Of a stretch of DNA of 49,263 nucleotides, positions 16,408 through 25,572 are shown one piece after another. Source of the stretch: Clostridium sp. AM33-3 (lineage in GTDB: Bacteria > Bacillota > Clostridia > Lachnospirales > Lachnospiraceae); the NCBI RefSeq assembly GCF_003480315.1, contig NZ_QUIV01000018.1, positions 9,527 through 58,789 on the forward strand, in the 5' to 3' direction. The position numbers and the translations under genes are program-made. Below the pieces are notes generated by a model. That model saw only the letters and a list, made by a program, of their open reading frames with translations. It ran no database searches and was not told where the DNA came from. Position 1 is the stretch's first letter, and each line of letters starts with the position of its first letter.

Positions 16408-17334
16408 ATGTACTATTTTATCGTAAACCCGAACGCCCATGGCGGGCGGGGAGAAAAAATATGGAGAAAACTGGAACGCCAGATCATCAGATCCGGAATC
16501 CGGTATGAGGCCTACCAGACGGAAGAACCCGGCGATGCCAGACGTATAGCGGCTGCGCTGACTGCAGACATGCAGGAGCCGGCAACGATCGTGGCAGTGG
16601 GGGGAGACGGCACCGTGAATGAAGTCTTAAACGGCCTTGCCATCAGTGAACGTCTGACGTTTGGCTATATTCCTACTGGTTACGGCAATGACCTGGCCCG
16701 TGGGCTGAAGCTGTCGGGAAAGCCCGGAAAGTGTCTGAAACGCATCCTGAATCCTGCGGAGATTTGCAGGGTGGATTACGGTATCCTTTCTTATGAGGAC
16801 GAGGAACCGGTTTACAGCCGCTTTATGGTCAGCAGTGGTATTGGGTTTGACGCTGCAGTCTGCCACCGTCTTCTGGATAAGAACGGAAGAGGAGGTCTGC
16901 GACAGATCCCTGGAAGAGGACGCTATGTCCTGGCGGGACTCAAACAGCTTGTAACCGCAAAGGCCTCGCGTGGGTACCTGATCCTGGACGGAGTCCAGCG
17001 TATAGAATTTAACCATATTTATTTTGTTTCCGTGCATAATCACGGCAGTGAGGGCGGAGGTTTCCTGTTTGCTCCCAGGGCGGTGTGTGATGATGGAGAA
17101 CTGGAACTTTGCGTGGCACATACAGCTTCCAAGCTTCGGCTGTTCCCTGTTTTGTTTGATGCCTACAGGGGACATCTTGGCAGACGGCGCGGTGTGCATT
17201 TTTATCGCTGCAAAGAGGCTGTGATCCATGTGGACCAGCCGATGCCGGTCCATGCGGACGGAGAAAACTGTTTTTGTCAGGAGGAAGTGCGGGTACGCTG
17301 TGTTAAGAAAAAGCTCCGCATGATCCTGCAATGA
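16408..17334 (+). CDS. Diacylglycerol/lipid kinase family protein (YegS/BmrU-like)
   Basis: A 308-aa kinase of the DagK_cat family, which phosphorylates diacylglycerol or related lipids at the membrane surface. [11 protein letters not shown] (residues 6-16), the nucleotide-binding [12 protein letters not shown] and [10 protein letters not shown] are all clear, and the C-terminal beta domain ends with the usual HADGE stretch. I chose ATG 16408, 5 nt after GGGAGG, over an upstream TTG at 16381. It is 23 nt before ispF and probably cotranscribed with it. Confidence 0.88.
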   Translation: MYYFIVNPNAHGGRGEKIWRKLERQIIRSGIRYEAYQTEEPGDARRIAAALTADMQEPATIVAVGGDGTVNEVLNGLAISERLTFGYIPTGYGNDLARGLKLSGKPGKCLKRILNPAEICRVDYGILSYEDEEPVYSRFMVSSGIGFDAAVCHRLLDKNGRGGLRQIPGRGRYVLAGLKQLVTAKASRGYLILDGVQRIEFNHIYFVSVHNHGSEGGGFLFAPRAVCDDGELELCVAHTASKLRLFPVLFDAYRGHLGRRRGVHFYRCKEAVIHVDQPMPVHADGENCFCQEEVRVRCVKKKLRMILQ

Positions 17335-17357
17335 TCTTAATAAAGGAGAGAACAACT

Positions 17358-17933
17358 ATGCGAATCGGACAGGGATACGATGTCCATAAGCTGGTAGAAG
17401 GACGTGATCTGATCCTGGGTGGAGTTACCGTCCCTTATGAGAAGGGCCTTCTGGGGCATTCCGACGCGGATGTATTAGTTCATGCAGTTATGGACGCCCT
17501 TCTGGGAGCAGCCGCGCTGGGAGATATCGGCCAGCATTTTCCGGATACCGATCCAAAATATAAAGGAATATCCAGCATAGCCCTCTTAAAGGAAGTCGGA
17601 GCACTTCTGGAGGCAGAGGGTTATGTTATCGAGAATATTGATGCCACGATCATTGCCCAGCGGCCAAAACTTGCGGCATACCGGCCGCAGATGGCAGAAA
17701 ATATTGCGAAGGCGCTGCACCTAGAGTTAAATCAGGTGAGTGTCAAGGCAACTACAGAGGAGGGGCTGGGCTTCACCGGGAGCGGGGAAGGTATTTCTTC
17801 CCAGGCCATCACCCTGCTTTCCCATATGCGCGACTTTGCGGCAGATGACCGCATGGTGTACCGGGATGACGCCTACAGCGGCGGCTGCGGCGGCTGCCCG
17901 GGGTGTTGCGGCAGCAAAAACGCAGAATCATAA
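17358..17933 (+). CDS. ispF: 2-C-methyl-D-erythritol 2,4-cyclodiphosphate synthase with Cys-rich tail
   Basis: IspF catalyses cyclisation of CDP-methylerythritol 2-phosphate in the MEP isoprenoid pathway. The metal-binding D8-x-H10 (GYDVHKL), the later histidine in [20 protein letters not shown] and the [16 protein letters not shown] stretch are typical. The usual fold ends near residue 158; this protein runs to 191 aa with an extension ending [13 protein letters not shown], four cysteines as CxxCxxCC. The start is ATG 17358 after AAAGGAGAG; a frame from 17331 would overlap the kinase. It heads the ispF-cysS-mrnC-rlmB run. Confidence 0.93.
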   Translation: MRIGQGYDVHKLVEGRDLILGGVTVPYEKGLLGHSDADVLVHAVMDALLGAAALGDIGQHFPDTDPKYKGISSIALLKEVGALLEAEGYVIENIDATIIAQRPKLAAYRPQMAENIAKALHLELNQVSVKATTEEGLGFTGSGEGISSQAITLLSHMRDFAADDRMVYRDDAYSGGCGGCPGCCGSKNAES

Positions 17934-17978
17934 AGGAAAGAAAACAGCCCTGAACGGGGGAATACAAGGAGGAATAAC

Positions 17979-19388
17979 ATGAAGATTTTTAATACACTGA
18001 CCAGAAGAAAAGAAGAATTTGTGCCGTTAGAGCCGGGAAAGGTAAAGATGTATGTATGCGGCCCGACTGTGTACAACTTCATCCATATCGGAAACGCGCG
18101 TCCGATGATCATTTTTGATACAGTTCGCCGTTACTTTGAGTACAAAGGCTACGATGTTAATTACGTTTCCAACTTCACCGACGTGGATGACAAGATCATC
18201 AAGAAAGCCATCGAGGAAGGGGTAGATGCAGACACCATTTCCCAGCGCTACATCGCAGAGTGCAAAAAAGATATGGCTGACATGAACGTAAAACCGGCTA
18301 CCACCCATCCACAGGCAACCCAGGAGATCGGCGGCATGCTGGAGATGATCCAGACCCTCATCGACAAGGGGCATGCTTATGTGGCAGCAGACGGTACGGT
18401 ATATTTCCGCACAAAATCCTTCAAGGGCTATGGTAAGCTTTCCCATAAGAACCTGGATGAAATGATGTCAGGCTTTCGTGAACTGAAGGTAACCGGTGAG
18501 GAAAACAAGGAGGATCCGTCCGATTTTGTTCTCTGGAAGCCGAAAAAAGAAGGCGAGCCGTACTGGGAGTCCCCATGGTGCCAGGGTCGTCCGGGCTGGC
18601 ATATTGAGTGCTCTGTCATGTCCAAGAAGTACCTGGGTGAGCAGATCGATATCCATGCAGGCGGTGAGGATCTTATCTTCCCGCATCACGAGAATGAGAT
18701 CGCACAGTCTGAGGCAGCCAACGGCAAGACTTTTGCAAATTACTGGATGCACAACGGTTTCTTAAATATCGATAACAAGAAGATGTCCAAATCCCTCGGA
18801 AATTTCTTTACCGTCCGTGAAATCGGTGAGAAATACGATCTGCAGGTGCTGCGCTTCTTTATGCTGAGCGCACATTACCGCAGCCCGATCAACTTCAGCG
18901 CAGAGCTTATGGAGGCTTCCAAAAACGGACTGGAGCGCATCATCACCTGTGCAGAACGCTTAAAAGAGCTTCTGGGCAAGGTATCCGGCGACACACTGAC
19001 TGAGGAAGAGCAGGAGAATAAGAAGAGCGTGGACGAGCTGGTTGCAAAATTCGAGGCAGCTATGGATGATGACTTCAATACCGCAGATGCTGTTTCCGCG
19101 ATCTTCGAGCTGGTAAAGCTGGCTAACAGCACCGCAAACGAGGAGAGCAGCAAGGCCTATGTGGAGCTGCTTGCCGGAACCATCGCAAAGCTTTCCGATG
19201 TTCTTGGTATCATCACAGAGCGCAAGGCGGAGGTGCTTGACAGCGAGGTTGAGGAGCTGATCGCTGCAAGACAGCAGGCGAGAAAAGAAAAGAATTTTGC
19301 CCTGGCCGACGAGATCCGCCAGAAACTTCTGGATATGGGCATCGTGCTGGAAGATACCAGAGAGGGTGTAAAATGGAAGAGAGCATAA
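17979..19388 (+). CDS. cysS: Cysteinyl-tRNA synthetase
   Basis: A class I synthetase charging tRNA-Cys. The first zinc ligand C27 in YVCGPTVYN, the HIGN signature (residues 36-39), the WHIECS and GGEDLIFPHHENE zinc-binding segments, and KMSKS (about residue 268) are all intact. Length 469 aa is standard. GGAGG precedes the ATG. The 3' end overlaps mrnC by 16 nt, a conserved Firmicutes arrangement. Confidence 0.98.
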   Translation: MKIFNTLTRRKEEFVPLEPGKVKMYVCGPTVYNFIHIGNARPMIIFDTVRRYFEYKGYDVNYVSNFTDVDDKIIKKAIEEGVDADTISQRYIAECKKDMADMNVKPATTHPQATQEIGGMLEMIQTLIDKGHAYVAADGTVYFRTKSFKGYGKLSHKNLDEMMSGFRELKVTGEENKEDPSDFVLWKPKKEGEPYWESPWCQGRPGWHIECSVMSKKYLGEQIDIHAGGEDLIFPHHENEIAQSEAANGKTFANYWMHNGFLNIDNKKMSKSLGNFFTVREIGEKYDLQVLRFFMLSAHYRSPINFSAELMEASKNGLERIITCAERLKELLGKVSGDTLTEEEQENKKSVDELVAKFEAAMDDDFNTADAVSAIFELVKLANSTANEESSKAYVELLAGTIAKLSDVLGIITERKAEVLDSEVEELIAARQQARKEKNFALADEIRQKLLDMGIVLEDTREGVKWKRA

Positions 19389-19813
19389 AAATCGAGGAGG
19401 CCATCGCAAAGGCACTGAAGCTGGAAACGGTGGATCCGCGGACCTACTCGCCGTTAGTACTTGCCTACATCGGAGACGCAGTCTATGAGCTGCTGATCCG
19501 TACGAAGGTCATCAACCACGGCAGCATGCAGGTCAACAAGATGCATAAAAAAAGTGCCAGTCTGGTAAAAGCAGAGACCCAGGCCAACATCATCAAAGCA
19601 ATCCAGGATGATCTGACGGAGGAGGAACTGGCTGTATACAAACGCGGAAGAAACGCAAAGTCCGCGACTACAGCCAAGCATGCTACCATGATCGATTACC
19701 GCATGGCTACCGGCTTTGAAGCTCTGATAGGGTATCTGTACCTGCAGGCACAGCATAACCGTCTTCTGGAGCTGATCCGGGACGGACTCGAAAAGATTGG
19801 AGAACTTTCATGA
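19373..19813 (+). CDS. mrnC: Mini-ribonuclease III
   Basis: MrnC matures the 3' and 5' ends of 23S rRNA in Firmicutes. This 146-aa protein is an RNase III catalytic domain without the double-stranded RNA-binding domain. LAYIGDAVYELLIRTKVI carries the conserved acidic residue, and GFEALIGYLYL the second catalytic segment. It starts inside the end of cysS and overlaps rlmB by 4 nt (ATGA), so three RNA-related genes are translationally linked. Confidence 0.95.
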   Translation: MEESIKIEEAIAKALKLETVDPRTYSPLVLAYIGDAVYELLIRTKVINHGSMQVNKMHKKSASLVKAETQANIIKAIQDDLTEEELAVYKRGRNAKSATTAKHATMIDYRMATGFEALIGYLYLQAQHNRLLELIRDGLEKIGELS

Positions 19814-20550
19814 GATATGAAGAACTGACTATAGAAGGAAGGAATGCCGTACTGGAGGCATTCCGTTCCGGAAAGACCATTGACAAGCTGTTTGTGCAGG
19901 ACGGCTGCAAGGATGGCCCCATCCAGAGCATTGTCCGCGAAGCAAGAAAAGCAGACACCATCATCAGCTTTGTGCCGAGAGAGCGTCTGGACCAGATGTC
20001 CGAGACCGGAAAGCATCAGGGTGTCATTGCCCATGCCGCAGCTTATGAGTACGCAGAGGTGGAGGATATCTTAAAGGCAGCAGAGGAGAAGGGCGAACCG
20101 CCGTTTATCTTCCTGCTGGATGGCATTGAGGATCCGCATAACCTTGGGGCGATCATCCGTACGGCGAACCTGGCAGGCGCACATGGTGTCATCATCCCGA
20201 AGCATCGGGCAGCAGGTCTTACCGCTACAGTAGCAAAGACCTCCGCAGGTGCTTTGAATTATACACCTGTGGCAAAGGTTACGAACCTGGTCAAGACCAT
20301 GGAAGATTTAAAGAAACGCGGCCTCTGGTTTGTCTGCGCGGATATGGGCGGTGAAGTCATGTACCGTCTGAATCTGAAGGGACCGATCGGTCTGGTCATT
20401 GGAAATGAAGGAAACGGAGTTGGCAAACTGATCCGGGAAAAATGTGACATGATCGCATCCATTCCGATGAAAGGCGATATTGACTCCTTAAATGCTTCGG
20501 TGGCAGCCGGTGTGCTGGCTTACGAGATTGTGAGACAGCGCCTGAACTGA
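19810..20550 (+). CDS. rlmB: 23S rRNA (guanosine-2'-O-)-methyltransferase, TrmH/RlmB family
   Basis: A SPOUT-class methyltransferase, 246 aa, with an N-terminal substrate-binding domain (about 1-75) and the knotted catalytic domain. The three SPOUT motifs are visible: NLGAIIRTANLAGAHGVI, GLVIGNEGNGV and SLNASVAAGVLAYE. RlmB methylates G2251 of 23S rRNA in relatives; the order cysS-mrnC-rlmB supports this name, although paralogues exist in Firmicutes. It overlaps mrnC by 4 nt. Confidence 0.93.
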   Translation: MRYEELTIEGRNAVLEAFRSGKTIDKLFVQDGCKDGPIQSIVREARKADTIISFVPRERLDQMSETGKHQGVIAHAAAYEYAEVEDILKAAEEKGEPPFIFLLDGIEDPHNLGAIIRTANLAGAHGVIIPKHRAAGLTATVAKTSAGALNYTPVAKVTNLVKTMEDLKKRGLWFVCADMGGEVMYRLNLKGPIGLVIGNEGNGVGKLIREKCDMIASIPMKGDIDSLNASVAAGVLAYEIVRQRLN

Positions 20551-20581
20551 GAAACGGAGTCCGGAAAGGAAGGCGTTTGTG

Positions 20582-21604
20582 ATGAAGAAAAAAAGCATCA
20601 GGACCAGCACTGCAGTGCTTCTGACTGCGGCAGTGCTTTACGGGTGCGCAGGAAACAGTGCCCCGGCAGGCACAGAGCATTCTGATAAGGTGCAGGAAAC
20701 TTCCGCTTCGGAAGCAGCAGAAACTTTGGGAGTGGAGGATTCGGCAGAGACACTGGCAGTCATTGAGGACGAGGCAGTACCGCTTTATCAGAAGCCGGCC
20801 GGCAGTGATGTTCGTACTCCGGTGGCAAGCGGCAGTGTGACATATGGCAATGGCCGTGCCACGATCGATGCTTCCAATACCTCCAATGGCTATGTCATGA
20901 TCAAGTATACCGGCGGACAGAGCCGCATCAAGATCCAGATTGCCAAGTCTACCACATATACTTATGATCTGAATGCCCGGGATGCTTATGAGGTGTTCCC
21001 GTTCACAGAGGGTAACGGAACCTACAGGATCAAGATTTTTGAGAATGTCAGCGGAAACCAGTACGCCCAGGTCATGAGTCAGGATATATCGGTCAGTCTG
21101 GCGGATGAGTTCGCACCGTTCTTAACTCCGAACCAGTATGTAAACTTTTCAAACGGAAGCGCTGCGGTAAACAAGGGCGCGGAGCTGGCGGCTTCTGCGG
21201 CAGATGCGATCGGCGTGGTCACCAATGTATACAATTATGTGATCAACAACATTACCTACGACACTGCCAAGGCTGCTTCGGTACAGAGTGGTTATCTTCC
21301 GAATGTGGACCAGGTGCTGGCGCAGAAAACAGGCATATGCTTTGACTATGCAGCTCTGATGACAGCAATGCTGCGTTCTCAGGATATCCCGACGAAACTG
21401 GTTATCGGCTACAGCGGCGGGCTGTATCACGCATGGGTCAATGTTTACATCGATAATATCGGCTGGGTCGATAACTTCATTTACTTTGACGGACACAACT
21501 GGTCTCTGATGGACCCGACCTTTGCTTCCTCAGGAGGACAGAGTGAGTCTATCCGGCAGTACATTGGAAACGGATCCAATTATCAGGCGAAATATACCTA
21601 TTAA
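20582..21604 (+). CDS. Transglutaminase-like domain lipoprotein
   Basis: A 340-aa secreted lipoprotein: a basic N-terminus, hydrophobic stretch and lipobox (VLYGC, Cys about residue 22), then an acidic low-complexity linker. Residues about 60-165 form a beta-rich domain, and about 200-340 a transglutaminase-like core with the triad Cys in TGICFDYAALM, His in YHAWVNVY and Asp in SLMDPTF. Such cores are usually proteases or amidases. It may act on the cell wall. An AAAGGAAGG site precedes GTG/ATG at 20579/20582. It lies 28 nt after rlmB and 23 nt before the pilus-like cluster. Confidence 0.85.
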   Translation: MKKKSIRTSTAVLLTAAVLYGCAGNSAPAGTEHSDKVQETSASEAAETLGVEDSAETLAVIEDEAVPLYQKPAGSDVRTPVASGSVTYGNGRATIDASNTSNGYVMIKYTGGQSRIKIQIAKSTTYTYDLNARDAYEVFPFTEGNGTYRIKIFENVSGNQYAQVMSQDISVSLADEFAPFLTPNQYVNFSNGSAAVNKGAELAASAADAIGVVTNVYNYVINNITYDTAKAASVQSGYLPNVDQVLAQKTGICFDYAALMTAMLRSQDIPTKLVIGYSGGLYHAWVNVYIDNIGWVDNFIYFDGHNWSLMDPTFASSGGQSESIRQYIGNGSNYQAKYTY

Positions 21605-21627
21605 GATACACAGAGGGGGAGTGAACG

Positions 21628-22671
21628 ATGGCAGCGAAAGTTTATTCCGGACGGGAACTGTCGGCATTCTGTCTTCAGATATCTATTCTGCTGAAGGCCG
21701 CAGTCCCGTTAGATGAGGGGCTCTATCTGATGGCAGAGGATGCCCCGACGGAAGAGGAAAAGAAGCTTCTTCACACCATGGGTGAGGATGTGGAGCTGGG
21801 GGATCCGTTCTTTGAATCCCTGGAACGTACCGGCGCATTTCCGCCCTACGTGGTGCGCATGGCAAAGCTGGGACAGCAGAGTGGTACCCTGGACCAGATG
21901 ATGGAGTCCCTGGCAGATTATTATGAAAAAGAATATTACATGATGAAAAATATCCGCAATGCCATTACCTATCCGGTGATGATGGTCGGCATGCTTCTGA
22001 TTGTACTGTTTGTCCTGTTCACCCGTGTGATGCCGGTTTTTGAGCAGGTATACGCACAGCTTGGTGTACAGATGTCTCCGCTTTCCCAGGCGGCCTCCAG
22101 GCTTGGCGGTATTTTAAGCGGTGCAGCTCTGGTGGTGTTTGTACTTCTGGCAGTGGCAGTCCTGATCGCGGCAATCGCGGCCGGCGCAGGAAAAGAACTG
22201 ACGATTGCCCACAAGCTTATGGAACGGCTGAAACGAAACAGCAAGACAGCGCTGGCAGCTGCAGGCCGCCGTTTCACCGCAGTGCTTGCACTGACCATTC
22301 GCAGCGGTATGGAACTGGATAAAGGTATGGAGCTGGCAAGAGAGCTGGTAGACAATGGCAAGGTGGCAGAAAAAATCGATGTCTGCAGCGAAAAGCTGCA
22401 GCTGGGTGAGGGCTATTATGAGGCCATGAAGGAATCCGGACTGTTCAGCAGCTTTCATATCCAGCTTATCAAAGTAGGTGTGCGAAGCGGTAAGATGGAC
22501 GAAGTGCTGCAGGAAATTTCAGATGACTATGAACAGCAGGCAGATGCTTCCATTGATGCTATGGTGGCAAGACTGGAACCTACTCTGGTGGCAGTCCTGG
22601 CAGTGGCAGTCGGGCTGATCCTTCTTTCTGTTATGCTTCCGCTGGCAGGAATCCTGGCGGGGGTAGGCTGA
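21628..22671 (+). CDS. Type IV pilus/type II secretion inner-membrane platform protein (PilC/GspF-like)
   Basis: A 347-aa protein with two T2SS-F domains (about 5-125 and 205-330), each followed by membrane helices; AITYPVMMVGMLLIVLFVLF and the C-terminal VAVLAVAVGLILLSVMLPLA are clear. This family is the membrane platform on which assembly and retraction ATPases act. It is shorter than typical PilC (about 400 aa). AGAGGGGGAG precedes the ATG. It opens a six-gene cluster ending in a PilT-type ATPase. Confidence 0.9.
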   Translation: MAAKVYSGRELSAFCLQISILLKAAVPLDEGLYLMAEDAPTEEEKKLLHTMGEDVELGDPFFESLERTGAFPPYVVRMAKLGQQSGTLDQMMESLADYYEKEYYMMKNIRNAITYPVMMVGMLLIVLFVLFTRVMPVFEQVYAQLGVQMSPLSQAASRLGGILSGAALVVFVLLAVAVLIAAIAAGAGKELTIAHKLMERLKRNSKTALAAAGRRFTAVLALTIRSGMELDKGMELARELVDNGKVAEKIDVCSEKLQLGEGYYEAMKESGLFSSFHIQLIKVGVRSGKMDEVLQEISDDYEQQADASIDAMVARLEPTLVAVLAVAVGLILLSVMLPLAGILAGVG

Positions 22672-22690
22672 GACTGACGGAGGGATGAAC

Positions 22691-23035
22691 ATGAAAAAAA
22701 AATGGGATAAGCGGTTCCTGGCCGGATGCATTGCCTCGGTGATTGTGTTCGGCGCGGTCATGGGCCTGTTTGTGAACGGCGTGTTTTCCTTCCTGGGCCG
22801 TGCAAGGTCAGAGGGCTCTGATACCCTGATCAAGGCGATCCGCCAGGCTTCTGTACAGTGTTATGCGATTGAAGGACGTTATCCGCCGAGCGTGGAATAC
22901 CTGGAGGAGCATTATGGAATCCAGATCGACCGGGAACGCTACAATGTGTTCTACAGTGGTTTTGCTTCCAATATCATGCCGGATATCACCGTGATCCCTG
23001 CTAAAGGAGGTGAAGACAGTGAATGGCAGCCGTAA
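22691..23035 (+). CDS. Small pseudopilin-like membrane protein
   Basis: A 114-aa protein with one N-terminal membrane helix (about residues 9-32) followed by a stretch very like the post-helix part of pseudopilins: LIKAIRQASVQCYAIEGRYP and a YLEEHYGI segment. The usual prepilin peptidase site (G then F/M with Glu at +5) is not seen, so it may be unprocessed. I chose ATG 22691, 6 nt after GGAGGG, over ATG 22685. No confident family name. Confidence 0.7.
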   Translation: MKKKWDKRFLAGCIASVIVFGAVMGLFVNGVFSFLGRARSEGSDTLIKAIRQASVQCYAIEGRYPPSVEYLEEHYGIQIDRERYNVFYSGFASNIMPDITVIPAKGGEDSEWQP

Positions 23036-23516
23036 TCGGAATGACGGGCAGACCATGAGTGTGCTCTTTACCATGCTGCTGTTTCTGGTCTTCATTATGT
23101 GTGCGCTGTTTACGGTGCTTGCAGGCAGCAAGGTATACGAAAATATCAGCAGCCGCATGGATCAGACCTACACGGGCAGTGTAGCACTCCAGTATGTGGC
23201 CAACAAAGTACGCCAGGGTGATGCGGATAAGGCAGTGGCTGTAAAAACGGAAGACGGACAGTCGGTTCTTGAAATCCGTGAAACCATAGAGGGCGGTGAT
23301 TACATTACCTGGATCTACTATTATGAAGGCAGTATCCGGGAACTGTTTACCTGTGAAGACAGCGGGCTTGGGCTGGCGGACGGACTTGAGATCCTCGAGT
23401 GCGATGGCCTTACGATAACGCAGGAGGGCAGGCTGCTTCATGTGACAACGCTTGGGACAGGGGGCGCAAGCCTGACGCTGTCACTGCGCAGCGGAAGGAT
23501 GGTGACAGGGCAATGA
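23019..23516 (+). CDS. DUF4860-like membrane-anchored protein
   Basis: About 165 aa: a short polar start, one membrane helix (MSVLFTMLLFLVFIMCALFTVL, roughly residues 12-36) and a beta-rich extracytoplasmic domain. It resembles the DUF4860 proteins found in Lachnospiraceae pilus-like clusters. The helix placement suggests a minor pilin, but there is no Glu at the +5 position. The start is GTG 23019, 8 nt after AAAGGAGG; a GTG at 23010 lies within that site. It overlaps the gene before it by 17 nt and the one after by 4 nt. Confidence 0.7.
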   Translation: MNGSRNRNDGQTMSVLFTMLLFLVFIMCALFTVLAGSKVYENISSRMDQTYTGSVALQYVANKVRQGDADKAVAVKTEDGQSVLEIRETIEGGDYITWIYYYEGSIRELFTCEDSGLGLADGLEILECDGLTITQEGRLLHVTTLGTGGASLTLSLRSGRMVTGQ

Positions 23517-23911
23517 ACAGACGAAGTGCTTCCGGCTCCGGCATTTTCCTGATGGAAATGATGGTAGTCGTATTTTTCTTTATGCTCTGCGCATCTACCT
23601 GCATTCTTGCATTTGCAAAATCAGACCGGATGAGCCGTCTGGCCTGGGAGCGTGACCATGCTGTCAGCGCGGCACAGTCGGAGACAGAGCTCTGGAAGCT
23701 TTCCGATGAGCGCATGGATGGGAAGCAGGACCGCTACTGGAATGCAGACTGGGAAGAGACACAAGACCCTGCTGCGGCGGTCTATACGGGTGTCCTGACA
23801 GAGTCCGTGCAGGATACCGGCATGCAAAAGCTTAAGATTGTGATCCGGGAAGCCGGAGAACGCGGCGAAGAACTGTTTGTGCTGGAAGCAGCGAAATATG
23901 TGAGACCATAG
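23513..23911 (+). CDS. Prepilin-like protein with a class III signal
   Basis: A 132-aa protein beginning MNRRSASGSGIFLMEMMVVV. The Gly at residue 10 followed by IFLME places a Glu at position 5 of the mature protein, the hallmark of type IV prepilins, and the following helix is strongly hydrophobic. It is the only protein of the cluster with a recognisable cleavage site. The body is short and polar, as in minor pilins. ATG overlaps the upstream stop as ATGA. Confidence 0.78.
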   Translation: MNRRSASGSGIFLMEMMVVVFFFMLCASTCILAFAKSDRMSRLAWERDHAVSAAQSETELWKLSDERMDGKQDRYWNADWEETQDPAAAVYTGVLTESVQDTGMQKLKIVIREAGERGEELFVLEAAKYVRP

Positions 23912-24002
23912 CCCGGCGGACGGATCCTGTCAAATGAAAAAAACAGGAACCGGGCCGGACAGCAGGCGGAGGATCACAGGAAACATCCGGAGGATGAGAC
24001 AG

Positions 24003-24428
24003 ATGGCAAAACAGGAAATCAGAAGAAAAGCGAATATCGGAAGCTCCAGTCTGATCCTGATCTTTATTGTGCTTTGCCTGGTGACATTCAGTGTATTGTC
24101 CCTTGGCAACGCAAAGCGGGAGGATGCACTTTCCCGCAGAAGCGCAGATTCGGTGCAGAAATACTACCGCGCGGATGCAGCGGGAGAGGCATTTTTACAG
24201 CTGGCAGACCAGGCGCTCTTAAAGGGCGACAAAGACAGTCTTATGCCATATCTGCAGAGTGCTTCCGGCACCTATTGTACCGATGTGGCCATGAATGCAG
24301 GCCAGGCGCTCCGGGTAGAACTGGCGCTGGACTGGGAACAGAAAACGTATCAGGTGCTTTCCTGGAAGCTATATCACCAGGAAGACTATGAGATCGATCA
24401 GTCCATTCCGGTATGGAGTGGCAATTAA
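24003..24428 (+). CDS. Single-helix membrane protein of the pilus-like cluster
   Basis: A 141-aa protein of unknown family with a basic N-terminus, one membrane helix (SSLILIFIVLCLVTFSVLSL) and an extracytoplasmic helical region (ADSVQKYYRADAAGEAFLQL). It looks like a minor pilin or assembly protein without a standard signal. I chose ATG 24003, 9 nt after GGAGG; an in-frame ATG at 23934 has no ribosome site. It is about 90 nt from the previous gene. Confidence 0.62.
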   Translation: MAKQEIRRKANIGSSSLILIFIVLCLVTFSVLSLGNAKREDALSRRSADSVQKYYRADAAGEAFLQLADQALLKGDKDSLMPYLQSASGTYCTDVAMNAGQALRVELALDWEQKTYQVLSWKLYHQEDYEIDQSIPVWSGN

Positions 24429-24445
24429 AGCAGGAGGGAGTGCCT

Positions 24446-25510
24446 TTGTTTACAGAAGATGTACTGCGCAATGCAGTAGAACAGGGTGCGGCAGATATAT
24501 TCCTGATCCCAGGCATGCCGCTTTCCTGGAAGGTGGGCGGAAAGATCATGTATCAGAGTGACGAAAAGATTTTTCCGAAAGAAATTGAAGAGATGGTGCG
24601 GGAAATTTACGCACTGGCAAATAACCGCAGCATGGATCATGTTGTGGAATGCGGTGACGATGACTTTGCAATGGCACTTCCGGGCGTTTCTCGTTTCCGT
24701 GTCAATGTATTCCGTCAGAGAGGTTCTCTGGCTGCAATCATCCGTGTGATCACATTTGACTTGCCGGATTTTCGCAATCTGAACATCCCTCAGGTGGTGA
24801 TCGATATTTCCCGTATGACGAAGGGCTTTGTTCTGGTAACGGGACCTGCGGGAAGCGGTAAGAGTACCACGTTGGCCTGTATCATTGACCAGATCAATAA
24901 GACACGCAACGTGCATGTGATCACGCTGGAGGATCCGATCGAGTACCTGCACCGGCATAATCAGAGTGTTGTTACCCAGCGAGAGATCGGCCTGGATACC
25001 GAAAGCTACGTGACGGGTCTTCGCGCAGCGCTCCGTCAGGCACCGGATGTTATTCTGGTTGGTGAGATGCGCGATGAAGAAACGATCAAGACAGCACTGA
25101 CTGCGGCAGAGACCGGTCATCTGGTCATTTCTACCCTGCACACAGTCGGCGCGGCCAACACCATAGACCGAATCATTGACAGTTTCCCGCCGGCACAGCA
25201 GGAACAGGTGCGGGCACAGCTCTCCATGGTCATGCAGGCCGTGGTTTCCCAGCAGCTGATCCCGAAGGTGGAGGGCGGTGTGGTCCCTGCCTTTGAGGTT
25301 ATGTTCTTTAACAATGCGATCCGAAACCTGATCCGTGAGTCCAAGATCCACCAGATCGACAATATCATCGCTACCTCCCAGGAGGAAGGCATGATCACCA
25401 TGGACAACAGCCTCATAAAGCTGTTTAAGGATGGAAAGATCAGCAGGGAAAATGCTGTTATTTACAGCAGCAACGGTGAGCTGATGGAAAAGAAGCTGGC
25501 AAGGCTATAA
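24446..25510 (+). CDS. pilT: PilT-type twitching motility ATPase
   Basis: A hexameric secretion ATPase, about 354 aa. It has an N-terminal PAS-like domain (AADIFLIPGMPLSWKVGG), Walker A GPAGSGKSTT, an acidic box, Walker B VILVGEMRDEET and the His box TGHLVISTLHT. The AIRNLIRES motif near the C-terminus is a mark of PilT retraction ATPases. The TTG at 24446 follows AGGAGGGA by 6 nt and is preferred; an ATG at 24413 lies inside the previous gene. No PilB-type ATPase is present in the window. Confidence 0.92.
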   Translation: MFTEDVLRNAVEQGAADIFLIPGMPLSWKVGGKIMYQSDEKIFPKEIEEMVREIYALANNRSMDHVVECGDDDFAMALPGVSRFRVNVFRQRGSLAAIIRVITFDLPDFRNLNIPQVVIDISRMTKGFVLVTGPAGSGKSTTLACIIDQINKTRNVHVITLEDPIEYLHRHNQSVVTQREIGLDTESYVTGLRAALRQAPDVILVGEMRDEETIKTALTAAETGHLVISTLHTVGAANTIDRIIDSFPPAQQEQVRAQLSMVMQAVVSQQLIPKVEGGVVPAFEVMFFNNAIRNLIRESKIHQIDNIIATSQEEGMITMDNSLIKLFKDGKISRENAVIYSSNGELMEKKLARL

Positions 25511-25529
25511 TAGAAGACAGAATGCGAAA

Positions 25530-25572
25530 AAGGCGTTCTGGCAGTGTGATTTGCTGCCAGAGCGCCTTTTTC
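25530..25572 (+). terminator. Terminator of the pilus-like cluster
   Basis: AGGCGTTCTGGCAG and CTGCCAGAGCGCCT pair at 13 of 14 positions around an 8-nt loop, followed by TTTTTC. It lies just after the pilT stop. Confidence 0.9.
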
